A stretch of 64,000 nucleotides of DNA from contig NZ_UETR01000004.1 in NCBI RefSeq assembly GCF_900491745.1, positions 1 to 64,000 on the forward strand. The letters are read 5' to 3'. Below the pieces are notes generated by a model that saw nothing but the letters and a program-made list of their open reading frames with translations, did not search any database and was not told the origin of the DNA. Made by a program: the position numbers and the translations under genes. The DNA is from Amarolinea aalborgensis (GTDB lineage: Bacteria; Chloroflexota; Anaerolineae; SSC4; Amarolineaceae). Within the stretch, counting starts at the first letter, position 1. Each line of letters opens with the position of its first letter. Shown here piece after piece: positions 33,378 to 41,344 of the stretch.

Positions 33378-35438
33378 ATGGTGATGCGAAAAGACGTCCG
33401 TCAAATTCGGCCTTACGTATACGAAATCGCCCGCAACTTCCGTCACGACATGCGTGTGCCGGCTCGCTTCTATGCCGATGAAACGATTTTGCAGCAGGCG
33501 CTGGGCGATGACTGCCTGGATCAACTGATCAACACAGCCACGTTGCCCGGCATCGTAGGCCATGCCCTGGCCATGCCAGACATCCATCAGGGCTACGGTT
33601 TTCCCATCGGCGGCGTGGTCGCGACCACCGGCGCGGATGGCGTCATCTCGCCTGGCGGAGTTGGATTTGACATAAATTGCCTTGCAGGGGACAGCCTGGT
33701 GCTTGACGCCTGGGGATACACGCGCCCGATCGCAGAGTACGAAACGGATTGGCCGACACAGACTCTGCGCTGCCACGCTTTGCAGGCCAATCGTGAGGCG
33801 CAGACGCCTGTTGCCCATTTTCTGCGCCAGACGCCGCGCGCACTAGTGCTGCGCGCTACGACCGCGTCGGGTCGCACGCTGGTTGCCACGGCGGATCATC
33901 CTGTCTGGACACCGGAAGGCATGGTTGAACTGGGCGCCCTTGCAGAGGGCGACCGTGTTGCGGTCGTGGGCTTCGATGGGGTGCCTTATGAAGAGCCGTC
34001 AGACGATGTCATTTTGACGCAGGCAGACCTGGAGAACACCCTGGCGCGCCTCGGAAAGGGTGCGGAGGGCAACGCCGTGGGTCAGATCATGCGCCACCTG
34101 GACAGCCTGGGCTTGCTGCCTCTGCGCTATTCTTCGCCGGCCTTGCCCCCTCTCTTGCGCGTGATGGGCATCGTCTGGGGCGACGGCACGATGCACATTT
34201 CCAGCAGCGGCAAAGGCGTTACGGCCTGTTACGGTCGCGTCGAGGACCTGGAAGACCTGCGCCAGGACATTCAGGCCATCGGTTTTACGCCCTCGCGCGT
34301 GTATGCTCGCAGTCGCCATCATCGCTTCCAGACCACCTACGGCATCAGCGAGTTCGACTTTGTCGAAACCTGGATCAAGGTCAGCTCGACGGCGCTGGTG
34401 GCTCTGCTGGTGGCTCTTGGTGTGCCATTAGGCCGCAAGGTGCAGTCGGACTGGCGGCTGCCGGCGTGGATCAAGGCGGCGCCTCGTTGGCAGAAGCGGC
34501 TTTTCCTGGCTGCTCATTTTGGCGCTGAGATGAACGCGCCGGGTACGGTGTCGCAGCACGACTACAATTTTGAAACACCGATTCTCTCACTCAACAAACG
34601 CACAGCCTATGTGGAGAGCGGCGCGGCCTGGTTACAGGACATAGCCGATCTCCTGACCGAATTTGGCGTCGAAACGCTTCCCATCGGCCGACGCGTTGAA
34701 TACACCAACGCCCAGGGCGAGGTTTCTATCCGCCTGCGCCTGCCCGTCGTGGCGATGCCTGCGAACCTGATCCGTTTTTGGAGCCAGGTGGGCTTCGAAT
34801 GTCATCGCCACAAGCGCTCCCTGGCCAGTGTGGCGGTGATCTATTTGCGGCGCAAACAGGCCGTGCTGGCTGCACGCGCAGCGACCGCGCGGGCCGCCGT
34901 GGCGATGCAGGCTGCCGGCGAGAGCGCCTCCGCGATCAAGGCTGCGTTGGTGGGAGCGCACGCGAACGAACGCTTTATTGAGCGCTCCCTCTGGGAAGAA
35001 CGTGAGACCGACCCGCGCATCGGGCTGGCGTTCATGCCCTTTGCGTCATTTGCCCATCAGGCCACGGCTGGTCTGGGCCAATCCGGCATGGTCTGGGACG
35101 AGGTTGTCCGTATCGAGCCGCGCCCTGATTTCAGCGGCGATGTGTATGATTTTACCGTTGCGCACGAAGACCACAATTTCGTCGCGAATGGCTTTGTGGT
35201 GTCCAACTGCGGCGTGCGTCTGCTGGCGTCCCATTTGGATCGGCAAACGGTGCAGCCGCATCTCTCCGCGCTGGCGACGGAGCTGTACAAGCAGGTTCCC
35301 AGCGGCGCGGGTGAAAAGGGCTTCGTCAGCCTGTCGGTCAAAGAGTTGGACGAGGTGCTGGCCCAAGGCAGCCAGTGGGCGCTGAAAAAGGGCTTTGCGC
35401 GCGCAGACGATCTGGAGCATACGGAGGAGCGGGCATGA
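33378..35438 (+). CDS. rtcB: RtcB RNA ligase, N-terminal part with intein
   Basis: RtcB joins RNA 2',3'-cyclic phosphate or 3'-phosphate ends to 5'-hydroxyl ends. This frame starts at the ATG at 33378, seven bases after GGAGG. It encodes the first 100 residues (A-M-P-D-I-H-Q-G-Y-G-F-P-I-G-G and G-V-G-F-D-I-N), then a 510-residue intein, then C-G-V-R-L-L and about 75 further RtcB residues ending E-H-T-E-E-R-A at a TGA (35436-35438). The conserved protein continues in another frame from 35435: E-E-R would normally run into a Gly and M-A-G-A-D-P. One G fewer in the G-run at 35431-35433 explains the shift. The Asp and Cys metal ligands are in this part. Confidence 0.85.
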   Translation: MVMRKDVRQIRPYVYEIARNFRHDMRVPARFYADETILQQALGDDCLDQLINTATLPGIVGHALAMPDIHQGYGFPIGGVVATTGADGVISPGGVGFDINCLAGDSLVLDAWGYTRPIAEYETDWPTQTLRCHALQANREAQTPVAHFLRQTPRALVLRATTASGRTLVATADHPVWTPEGMVELGALAEGDRVAVVGFDGVPYEEPSDDVILTQADLENTLARLGKGAEGNAVGQIMRHLDSLGLLPLRYSSPALPPLLRVMGIVWGDGTMHISSSGKGVTACYGRVEDLEDLRQDIQAIGFTPSRVYARSRHHRFQTTYGISEFDFVETWIKVSSTALVALLVALGVPLGRKVQSDWRLPAWIKAAPRWQKRLFLAAHFGAEMNAPGTVSQHDYNFETPILSLNKRTAYVESGAAWLQDIADLLTEFGVETLPIGRRVEYTNAQGEVSIRLRLPVVAMPANLIRFWSQVGFECHRHKRSLASVAVIYLRRKQAVLAARAATARAAVAMQAAGESASAIKAALVGAHANERFIERSLWEERETDPRIGLAFMPFASFAHQATAGLGQSGMVWDEVVRIEPRPDFSGDVYDFTVAHEDHNFVANGFVVSNCGVRLLASHLDRQTVQPHLSALATELYKQVPSGAGEKGFVSLSVKELDEVLAQGSQWALKKGFARADDLEHTEERA
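33678..35207 (+). other. intein with LAGLIDADG-type homing endonuclease, in RtcB
   Basis: A 510-codon in-frame insertion between F-D-I-N and C-G-V-R-L-L, exactly at the RtcB active-site Cys, which serves as the +1 residue. Splicing blocks are clear: block A C-L-A-G-D-S-L-V at its start (Cys1), block B V-A-T-A-D-H-P-V-W near 33885, block F V-Y-D-F-T-V-A-H-E-D-H-N-F-V-A-N-G and block G V-V-S-N at the end. The usual penultimate His is Ser. The centre has endonuclease motifs V-M-G-I-V-W-G-D-G (near 34165) and F-L-A-A-H-F-G-A-E (near 34505). Excision would restore G-V-G-F-D-I-N-C-G-V-R-L-L. Confidence 0.9.
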
Positions 35439-36358
35439 TGGCCGGCGCGGATCCGGCGCAGTGCAGCAGCCGCGCCAAAGAGCGCGGCAAGAGTCAACTC
35501 GGCACGTTGGGTTCGGGCAATCACTTCGCCGAGGTGGATGAGGTGGCAGAGATCTTCGACGCCGAGGCTGCCCAAGCCATGGGCCTGTTCCCCGGCCAGA
35601 TCGTCGTTATGATTCATTGCGGCAGCCGCGGCTTTGGCCACCAGGTCTGCACCGATTATGTGGACATGTTCCAGAAGGTCATTCACAAGTACGGCATCCA
35701 ACTGCCGGATCGCCAGTTGGTCTGCGCGCCGCTGCAGTCGCCGGAAGGGCAGGCCTACTACGCGGCCATGGCCTGCGCAGCCAATTTTGCCTTTGCCAAC
35801 CGCCAACTGCTGGCGCATCAAGTGCGCCAAGCCTTTCGCACGGTACTCGCGGGCAAGATGAAGAACTTCGATCTATTCCAGGTCTACGACATCACCCACA
35901 ACATGGCTAAGATCGAAATGCACGACGTCGGCGGGCAGCGGTTGAAGGTCTGCGTGCACCGCAAGGGCGCCACGCGTGCCTTTGGCCCTGGCGCCGATGT
36001 ACTGCCGCGGCCATACTACGACATTGGGCAGCCGGTGTTGGTGCCGGGCAGCATGGGCACCGCCTCGTTTGTCCTGGTTGGCACGGCGGGGAGCATGGCG
36101 CAGACCTTTGGCTCCAGCTGCCACGGCGCCGGCCGCGTCATGAGCCGCTCCGCGGCCAAGCGCCTGGTGCAAGGCGGCGAGCTGCGCAGCCATTTGCAGG
36201 CGCAGGGCATCGAGGTGCGCGCCGGCAGCCTGGCCGGCCTGGCCGAAGAAGCGCCCAGTGCGTACAAGGATGTGGATCACGTCGTTGACGTCGTGCACAA
36301 CGCCGGCATCGCACGCAAGGTCGCGCGGCTGGCGCCCGTGGCCGTGGTGAAGGGATAG
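35435..36358 (+). CDS. rtcB: RtcB RNA ligase, C-terminal part (separate frame)
   Basis: About 307 residues that complete RtcB: M-A-G-A-D-P, L-G-T-L-G-S-G-N-H-F (Asn/His ligands), M-I-H-C-G-S-R-G-F-G, Y-D-I-T-H-N and S-S-C-H-G-A-G-R, whose His is the guanylylated residue. All catalytic residues expected in this half are intact. The ATG at 35435 overlaps the stop of the first half (ATGA) and GGAGGAG lies at 35423-35429, five bases before it, so it could be translated by reinitiation as a separate polypeptide. Alternatives are an inactivating deletion, programmed frameshifting or an assembly error in the G-run. Without intein the two halves sum to about 480 residues, the normal RtcB length. Confidence 0.85.
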   Translation: MMAGADPAQCSSRAKERGKSQLGTLGSGNHFAEVDEVAEIFDAEAAQAMGLFPGQIVVMIHCGSRGFGHQVCTDYVDMFQKVIHKYGIQLPDRQLVCAPLQSPEGQAYYAAMACAANFAFANRQLLAHQVRQAFRTVLAGKMKNFDLFQVYDITHNMAKIEMHDVGGQRLKVCVHRKGATRAFGPGADVLPRPYYDIGQPVLVPGSMGTASFVLVGTAGSMAQTFGSSCHGAGRVMSRSAAKRLVQGGELRSHLQAQGIEVRAGSLAGLAEEAPSAYKDVDHVVDVVHNAGIARKVARLAPVAVVKG

Positions 36359-36359
36359 T

Positions 36360-36710
36360 ATGACAGATCAAGTTGAACTACCACAAATTAGTGTTGAAGA
36401 GCTCAAGCGTGTGCGCGAAGAGGGAACGCCGCACGTGCTGCTGGATGTGCGCGAGGAGCATGAGTGGAAATTCGCGCGTATCGAAGGGGCGCGCCTGTTA
36501 CCCCTGTCGCGCCTGGCCCGCGAACTGACCGCCGCGCTGCCCGCCGACCTGACGCCGGACAGCCGGATCATCGTGCAGTGCCATCACGGCGTGCGCAGCG
36601 CCCAGGTGACGGCCTGGCTGCGCCAGCTCGGCTTCAAGAACGCATTCAACCTGACCGGCGGGATTGATGAGTGGTCGCTGCGAATTGACCCGGGCGTACC
36701 GCGTTATTGA
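36360..36710 (+). CDS. rhodanese-like sulfurtransferase
   Basis: A single-domain rhodanese of 116 residues with L-L-D-V-R-E-E-H-E-W near 27-36 and the catalytic loop C-H-H-G-V-R-S starting at Cys74, then L-T-G-G-I-D-E-W. Unlike the rhodanese domain of the YeeE fusion, this one has its Cys and should be active in sulfur transfer. It begins two bases after the rtcB stop with AAGGG ahead, so it is co-transcribed with the ligase. Confidence 0.9.
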   Translation: MTDQVELPQISVEELKRVREEGTPHVLLDVREEHEWKFARIEGARLLPLSRLARELTAALPADLTPDSRIIVQCHHGVRSAQVTAWLRQLGFKNAFNLTGGIDEWSLRIDPGVPRY

Positions 36711-36742
36711 TCTCTTAATTTTGTAGATAAGCATGATAAAAA

Positions 36743-36771
36743 TTGACAGTTTACAGGGGCGCGACTATAAT
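36743..36771 (+). promoter_or_regulatory. consensus sigma-70 promoter of the radical SAM operon
   Basis: TTGACA (36743-36748), a 17-base spacer and TATAAT (36766-36771): a perfect consensus match. It lies about 190 bases before the first radical SAM gene. Confidence 0.8.
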
Positions 36772-36777
36772 CGCGTC

Positions 36778-36958
36778 CCGTCCGCCTGAGGGCGGCAGGC
36801 ACATGGTGTGATGTGCTGAGACCGCCTATCGGCAAATACCGGCTCGCATGACAGGAAAAACCTGGTCTGTGATGGTGTCCCGTTGTGAGCAAAGTCGCTG
36901 ACCGACGAGCTGACCGGTGTTATGCTGAGAATCCCCTGGTCAACTAAGCATGGGAGGA
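36778..36958 (+). promoter_or_regulatory. long, hairpin-rich leader of the radical SAM operon
   Basis: Hairpins follow each other: CCGCC-TGAG-GGCGG (36782-36795), GCACAT/ATGTGC (36799-36816), GCC-TATC-GGC (36824-36833) and CAGG-AAAAA-CCTG (36852-36864), then GC-rich sequence up to GGGAGG near 36952. The density of hairpins and the length suggest a cis-acting RNA, but no known riboswitch consensus was matched. No coding frame is convincing in it. Confidence 0.35.
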
Positions 36959-36964
36959 CTTTGG

Positions 36965-38467
36965 ATGAAAGTAGCCCTAATCAACCCCAGATTTCGTTTG
37001 CCTATTGACACACGCACCACCGCGCACCTGGGCCTGGCCTACCTGGCCGCTGTTTCCGAGCGCCGCGGTGATGAGGTGCGTGTTTTTGATGCTGATGTCG
37101 AAGAACAACCCCTGGAGGACTTCATTCAGGAGTTTCGCCCGCACCTCGTCGGCATCACCGCCAACACGCCGCAGGTCAAGCAGGCGTGGCGCACAGCCGC
37201 CAAGATCAAGAAGGTGCACGATGTGCCGATCGTCTTGGGCGGCCCGCATGTCAGCGTCGCGGCCGAAAACCTTGACTTTGAGTCGTGTCAGCAGCCAGAC
37301 GTGGACATCGTGGTGCGCGGCGAAGGCGAGGCCAGTTGGACGGTCATCAGCGAACGCCTGGAAAGCTACTTGAGAGATCAGCCCACTTACCAGACGCACG
37401 ACATTTTCGACCCAGAGAAGAATCTGTGGAGCGATGTGCTCGGCATCAGCTTCAAGACGAGCGACCGCCAGCTTCACCGCAACCCTGACCGCCCGGCCAT
37501 GCCTGACCTGGACAGCTTGCCCTGGCCAGCCTACCATCTCTTCAAGATGCACAAGTATACCAACCTGCAGCCGGCCACCGATCATATCAGCGGCGCGCAG
37601 TCCTTCTCCATCATGACCAGCCGCGGCTGCCCCTACCGCTGCACCTTCTGCTCGCAGTCCATCATGCCGATCAAATGGCGCGCGCGCTCGCCGGAGAATG
37701 TGCTCGAAGAGTGGCGCCACCTGGTGCGTGATTTGGATGCGCTGGAAATCGGCGTGCTGGACGACAGCGCCAATATCCGGGTGGATCGCCTCAACAAGCT
37801 GGCAGACATGGTGATTGCCAACCAACTCAACCATGTGCCGTGGATTTTTGTCAACGGCATCCGCGCCAACCTGGCGAGCCTGGAGTTGATGAAGAAGCTC
37901 AAGCAAGCCGGCCTCAAGCGCACGGCCTTTGGCGTGGAAACAGGCGACGAAGAGATCATGGCCTCGATTGATAAGCGGGTTGACCATGAAACTATCCGTC
38001 AGGCCTTCAAGAATGCCAAGGCGGCCGGCCTGGAGACGATTGGGTTCTTTATTATTGGCCTGCCTGGCGACTCGCGCGCCACTATGCAGCGCACGATTGA
38101 CTTTGCCTGTGAACTGGACCCCTTGATTGCGAATTTCAGTATGATGACGCCTTATCCTGGCACCAAGGTCTATGAGATTGTCAAGCGCCAGGGCCGCATG
38201 TTGGTCAAAGACTGGGAAGACTACGTCTTTTTCGATGGCAAGGCTCGTTACGAATTGGGAGACTTGTCGGCCGAGTTGATGACTGAGATGTGGAAGAAGG
38301 CCTATCGCCAGTTCTACCTGCGCCCGCATCGCATCCTGGGCACCATGACCCGCAAGGACTTCTGGCTCAACTACCGCCGCACCTTCCGTGTGGCCTGGCG
38401 CACGATCTTCCCACGCAAGGAGAAGACCGAGCTGCGCCGCCAGATTGAAGCCGAGGGCTTGGTGTAG
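36965..38467 (+). CDS. B12-binding-domain radical SAM protein (1 of 7)
   Basis: A 500-residue protein started at the ATG at 36965 with GGGAGG upstream. Residues 1-150 form the Rossmann-like B12-binding-type domain (M-K-V-A-L-I-N-P, V-V-L-G-G-P-H-V, V-V-R-G-E-G-E) without the canonical D-x-H-x-x-G. The radical SAM core has C-P-Y-R-C-T-F-C (Cys222, 226, 229). A helical C-terminal region of about 100 residues follows. It is closest in this operon to the fifth radical SAM gene: both share Y-T-N-L near 200 and W-R-H/W-L-V-R-D-L after the cluster. Such enzymes methylate or rearrange unactivated carbons; the substrate is unknown. Confidence 0.88.
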   Translation: MKVALINPRFRLPIDTRTTAHLGLAYLAAVSERRGDEVRVFDADVEEQPLEDFIQEFRPHLVGITANTPQVKQAWRTAAKIKKVHDVPIVLGGPHVSVAAENLDFESCQQPDVDIVVRGEGEASWTVISERLESYLRDQPTYQTHDIFDPEKNLWSDVLGISFKTSDRQLHRNPDRPAMPDLDSLPWPAYHLFKMHKYTNLQPATDHISGAQSFSIMTSRGCPYRCTFCSQSIMPIKWRARSPENVLEEWRHLVRDLDALEIGVLDDSANIRVDRLNKLADMVIANQLNHVPWIFVNGIRANLASLELMKKLKQAGLKRTAFGVETGDEEIMASIDKRVDHETIRQAFKNAKAAGLETIGFFIIGLPGDSRATMQRTIDFACELDPLIANFSMMTPYPGTKVYEIVKRQGRMLVKDWEDYVFFDGKARYELGDLSAELMTEMWKKAYRQFYLRPHRILGTMTRKDFWLNYRRTFRVAWRTIFPRKEKTELRRQIEAEGLV

Positions 38468-38645
38468 ATTGTGGAAGAAAGAAGCAGTATGTTCTCCGCT
38501 TGCTTGGGTGAGCCACGGAATCTGCTTCTTGATGAACAAACTGTCAAGTGGATCGCAACCTTTGTTCATGCGTACTTCATCATGGCGTGCGATGCTGAAC
38601 ATGGGGCTATCTAACCCGAACTGACAGATGACAGAGGAGGATGCA

Positions 38646-40115
38646 ATGAAAATTTCCCTGGTTGGACCGAAATGGAACGAGATGGTGAACAGCTATCCCT
38701 CGCTGGGCTTGGGCTACCTGGCTGCGGTGGCCGAACGCGCCGGGCACGAGGTAGCGATTCACGATTTCGGCCTACGTCCACACACAACCCTGGCCGAGGA
38801 CGCGCAAAAAATCATTGATGACAAGCCCGACGTAGTTGCGTTCACTTCGATGACAACCTCCTACCACCACATCGAGCAGCTGGTTGAGATTGTCAAAGAT
38901 ACGCTGGGCGTGCCGACCATCATTGGCGGGCCGCATGCAACTTCTCTGCCGCAGTTGACCATCGAGAACCCTGATATTGATTACCTGATCTACGGCGAAG
39001 GAGAGGAAGTCTGGCTCGATCTGCTGCAAGCGATTGAGACTGGGGACACCCGCTATGAACGCATCTTTGGCCTGTGGTGGAAAGATGACGGCCGGGTGGT
39101 GGAAAACCCACAGCGCAAGCTGATCGAAGACCTGGACGCCATGCCGTTTCCCGCCCGCCATCTATTCGAGTTGGACAAATACCCGCTCTACGCGCCCAAT
39201 GGCGAGAAGATGGTCACGGTGCTTTCCAGCCGCGGCTGCCCCTACAACTGCTCCTTCTGTTTCAAGGGCGTCGTCGGCCGCACCTACCGCCAACGCTCGC
39301 CAGAAAGCATCGTGGAGGAATTGCGCCAGGTGCAACAGCAGTACCAGGTGCGCAATTTCTACTTCATTGATGACCTGTTTACGATTGACCTGCGCCGCCT
39401 GGAAAAGATCATGGACTATTTCATCGAACAGAAGATGGATATCCGCTGGCGCTGCCTGGCGCGGGTTGATCGCGTCAACCCCGAGCTGCTCAAGAAGATG
39501 TACGCGGCTGGCTGTCGCCAGATTCACTATGGCATCGAGTCAGGCAACACCGATGTGCTCAAGGCCACGGCTAAGCACATCAGCCTGGAACAGGTGCGCC
39601 GCTCCATCGAATGGACGGCCGAATCGGGGATTGACAGCAAGGGTTACTTCATCCTGGGGCTGCCAGGCGACAACGAGGATTCGATGGAAGAGACCATCGA
39701 GTTTGCTTCCAGCCTGCCGCTGACCGAGGCCATGTTCTCTATTGCCACGCCGTTCCCCGGCACGCGCCTATGGGACGAGCTGGTGCGTCGCAATCCAGAG
39801 ACGCAGTACAACGCCGACTTTACCAAGACCTATTACTACAATTCGTACACGGCCGAAATTGCGCCTTTCATGAACGTGAGCGATGTGCCTGACGAGCGCC
39901 TGAGCGGACTTGCGATCGAAGCGCGGCGCCGGTTCGATGAAAGCAAGCGCCGCCGCATGTATGAAAGATCGTTTGGCAAAACGCTTGGCCCTGCGCTGTG
40001 GGAAGTTTCCCGCATCAAGCCGCTGCGCCAGTTGGGCAACGCGCTGGTTGGCGCGGGCATGCTTGGCAGCTTCCGCCAGGTGCGTGAGCGCGCAGGAGCC
40101 AACTCATGGGCGTAA
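38646..40115 (+). CDS. B12-binding-domain radical SAM protein (2 of 7)
   Basis: A 489-residue protein beginning M-K-I-S-L-V-G-P at 38646, with AGGAGG six bases before it. It has the N-terminal cobalamin-type domain (V-P-T-I-I-G-G-P-H-A near 95, Y-G-E-G-E near 115), the SAM cluster C-P-Y-N-C-S-F-C (Cys198, 202, 205) and the G-I-E-S-G-N segment of the core barrel. A 178-base gap separates it from the first gene; it holds only a weak inverted repeat (AGAAGCAG 38480-38487 with CTGCTTCT 38522-38529). It overlaps the third gene by ten bases. Confidence 0.87.
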   Translation: MKISLVGPKWNEMVNSYPSLGLGYLAAVAERAGHEVAIHDFGLRPHTTLAEDAQKIIDDKPDVVAFTSMTTSYHHIEQLVEIVKDTLGVPTIIGGPHATSLPQLTIENPDIDYLIYGEGEEVWLDLLQAIETGDTRYERIFGLWWKDDGRVVENPQRKLIEDLDAMPFPARHLFELDKYPLYAPNGEKMVTVLSSRGCPYNCSFCFKGVVGRTYRQRSPESIVEELRQVQQQYQVRNFYFIDDLFTIDLRRLEKIMDYFIEQKMDIRWRCLARVDRVNPELLKKMYAAGCRQIHYGIESGNTDVLKATAKHISLEQVRRSIEWTAESGIDSKGYFILGLPGDNEDSMEETIEFASSLPLTEAMFSIATPFPGTRLWDELVRRNPETQYNADFTKTYYYNSYTAEIAPFMNVSDVPDERLSGLAIEARRRFDESKRRRMYERSFGKTLGPALWEVSRIKPLRQLGNALVGAGMLGSFRQVRERAGANSWA

Positions 40116-41269
40116 GTTTTACTTCGGCCGCGGCCAATCGTTCGTTTCAAGAAAAAGCGCGCAACCGCTTTCGCTACTACAGCCAGCAGGCCTTGGCGCC
40201 GGTCAAGTGGCTTTCGTACACCACCGGTCAAACGCGGCTCGTGCCGCATCCCGACCGCATGTACATCGAATCCACGAACATGTGCAACCTGTCGTGCGTC
40301 ATGTGCCCCACCGGACGCAAAGAGGTGACGCGGCCCAAGGGCTTCATGGAGTTCGATGTGTTCAAGCAGATCGTGGACGAAATGGCGCCGCACGTGAAAG
40401 CGACCACCCTGCATATCTGGGGCGAGCCGCTGATGCACAAGCGCATCTACGACATGGTGGCCTACTGTCGCAGTCACGGCCTGCGCAGCGAGATGAGCAC
40501 CAACGCGACGCTGCTGGATGAGAAGAAGGCCCAGAAGCTGCTGGACGCCGGCCTGGATGCCATCTATCTGTGCCTGGACGGCATGCGGCCGGAGACTTAC
40601 GAGGCTATTCGCGTCAATGCCGACTACGCCAAGACCAATCGCAACATCCACCGCTTCATCGAACTGAAGCAGGCTGGCAACTACCAGACCTACGTCAACT
40701 TGCAGATCATTCAGATGCAGCAAACGATGGGTGAGATTGATGAATTTGTGCAATCCTGGAAATTGCCGGGCGTAGATCGTATCAACGTCAAGCCTTTCGA
40801 TTCCTGGGCTGACCAAATTGAAGCGATCAGCGAACTGCGGCCTGGCGCAGCGGCTGCGACGGTCAAACGCTATGCCTGTCCCAATTTGTGGTATCACGTC
40901 CACATCTACTGGGATGGTTCCATCGCCATGTGTGATCGTGACTTCAACAGCGCCTTTCCCCTGGGCAATGTCATTGATCCCGATGGCAGCGTACGTGTGA
41001 TGAAGAACTGGAACGGCCCGCAGATGCAGGATCTGCGCCGACGCCACGTCGCGAACGAAATCAGCGACCTCGTGCCGTGCAATTCGTGCAGCGAGTGGGC
41101 CTGGTGGAAGCCAACGCTCTTCACCAGCCAGGGCAACCGGCCGGTGGAGCAGGGAGAGGCGCAGCGTTTGGCCGCGCTGCAGAACGATGAACATGCGAAT
41201 GGCGCTGATGCGTTCATTCCTTTGAACGACATCACGTTTGCCGAAAACCAGACGACAAATTTGAATTAA
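40106..41269 (+). CDS. radical SAM/SPASM protein (3 of 7)
   Basis: A 387-residue radical SAM protein without a B12 domain. The cluster motif is C-N-L-S-C-V-M-C (Cys60, 64, 67), followed by H-I-W-G-E-P-L. The C-terminal SPASM-type domain has C-P-N-L-W near 257, I-A-M-C-D-R-D-F near 277 and C-N-S-C near 327, enough for at least one auxiliary cluster. SPASM enzymes modify peptides or carry out dehydrogenations; no precursor peptide gene is evident beside it. AGGAG stands eight bases before the ATG, inside the end of the previous gene. Confidence 0.87.
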   Translation: MGVSFTSAAANRSFQEKARNRFRYYSQQALAPVKWLSYTTGQTRLVPHPDRMYIESTNMCNLSCVMCPTGRKEVTRPKGFMEFDVFKQIVDEMAPHVKATTLHIWGEPLMHKRIYDMVAYCRSHGLRSEMSTNATLLDEKKAQKLLDAGLDAIYLCLDGMRPETYEAIRVNADYAKTNRNIHRFIELKQAGNYQTYVNLQIIQMQQTMGEIDEFVQSWKLPGVDRINVKPFDSWADQIEAISELRPGAAAATVKRYACPNLWYHVHIYWDGSIAMCDRDFNSAFPLGNVIDPDGSVRVMKNWNGPQMQDLRRRHVANEISDLVPCNSCSEWAWWKPTLFTSQGNRPVEQGEAQRLAALQNDEHANGADAFIPLNDITFAENQTTNLN

Positions 41270-41282
41270 GATCGCGGCGTGA

Positions 41283-41323
41283 GCATCCCCCGATGCGAAC
41301 TCCGCATGCGCATCCCCAGATGC
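41283..41323 (+). repeat. two short hairpins before the fourth radical SAM gene
   Basis: GCATCCCCCGATGC (41283-41296) and GCATCCCCAGATGC (41310-41323) are near-identical 14-base palindromic units with 5-bp stems. They lie in the 75-base gap directly ahead of a ribosome site, so they could protect mRNA ends or modulate translation. Confidence 0.6.
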
Positions 41324-41344
41324 GAGCTTGAGGGAGGAATTTCT

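Noticed and set aside
36815..36930. TPP riboswitch suggested by two CTGAGA words
   Set aside because: The partner segments of the thiamin box do not follow, and the operon has no thiamin genes.
36772..36964. Cobalamin riboswitch before the B12 radical SAM genes
   Set aside because: A stretch C-T-G-A-G-A-C-C-G-C-C vaguely resembles the B12 box, but the other conserved core elements are missing.
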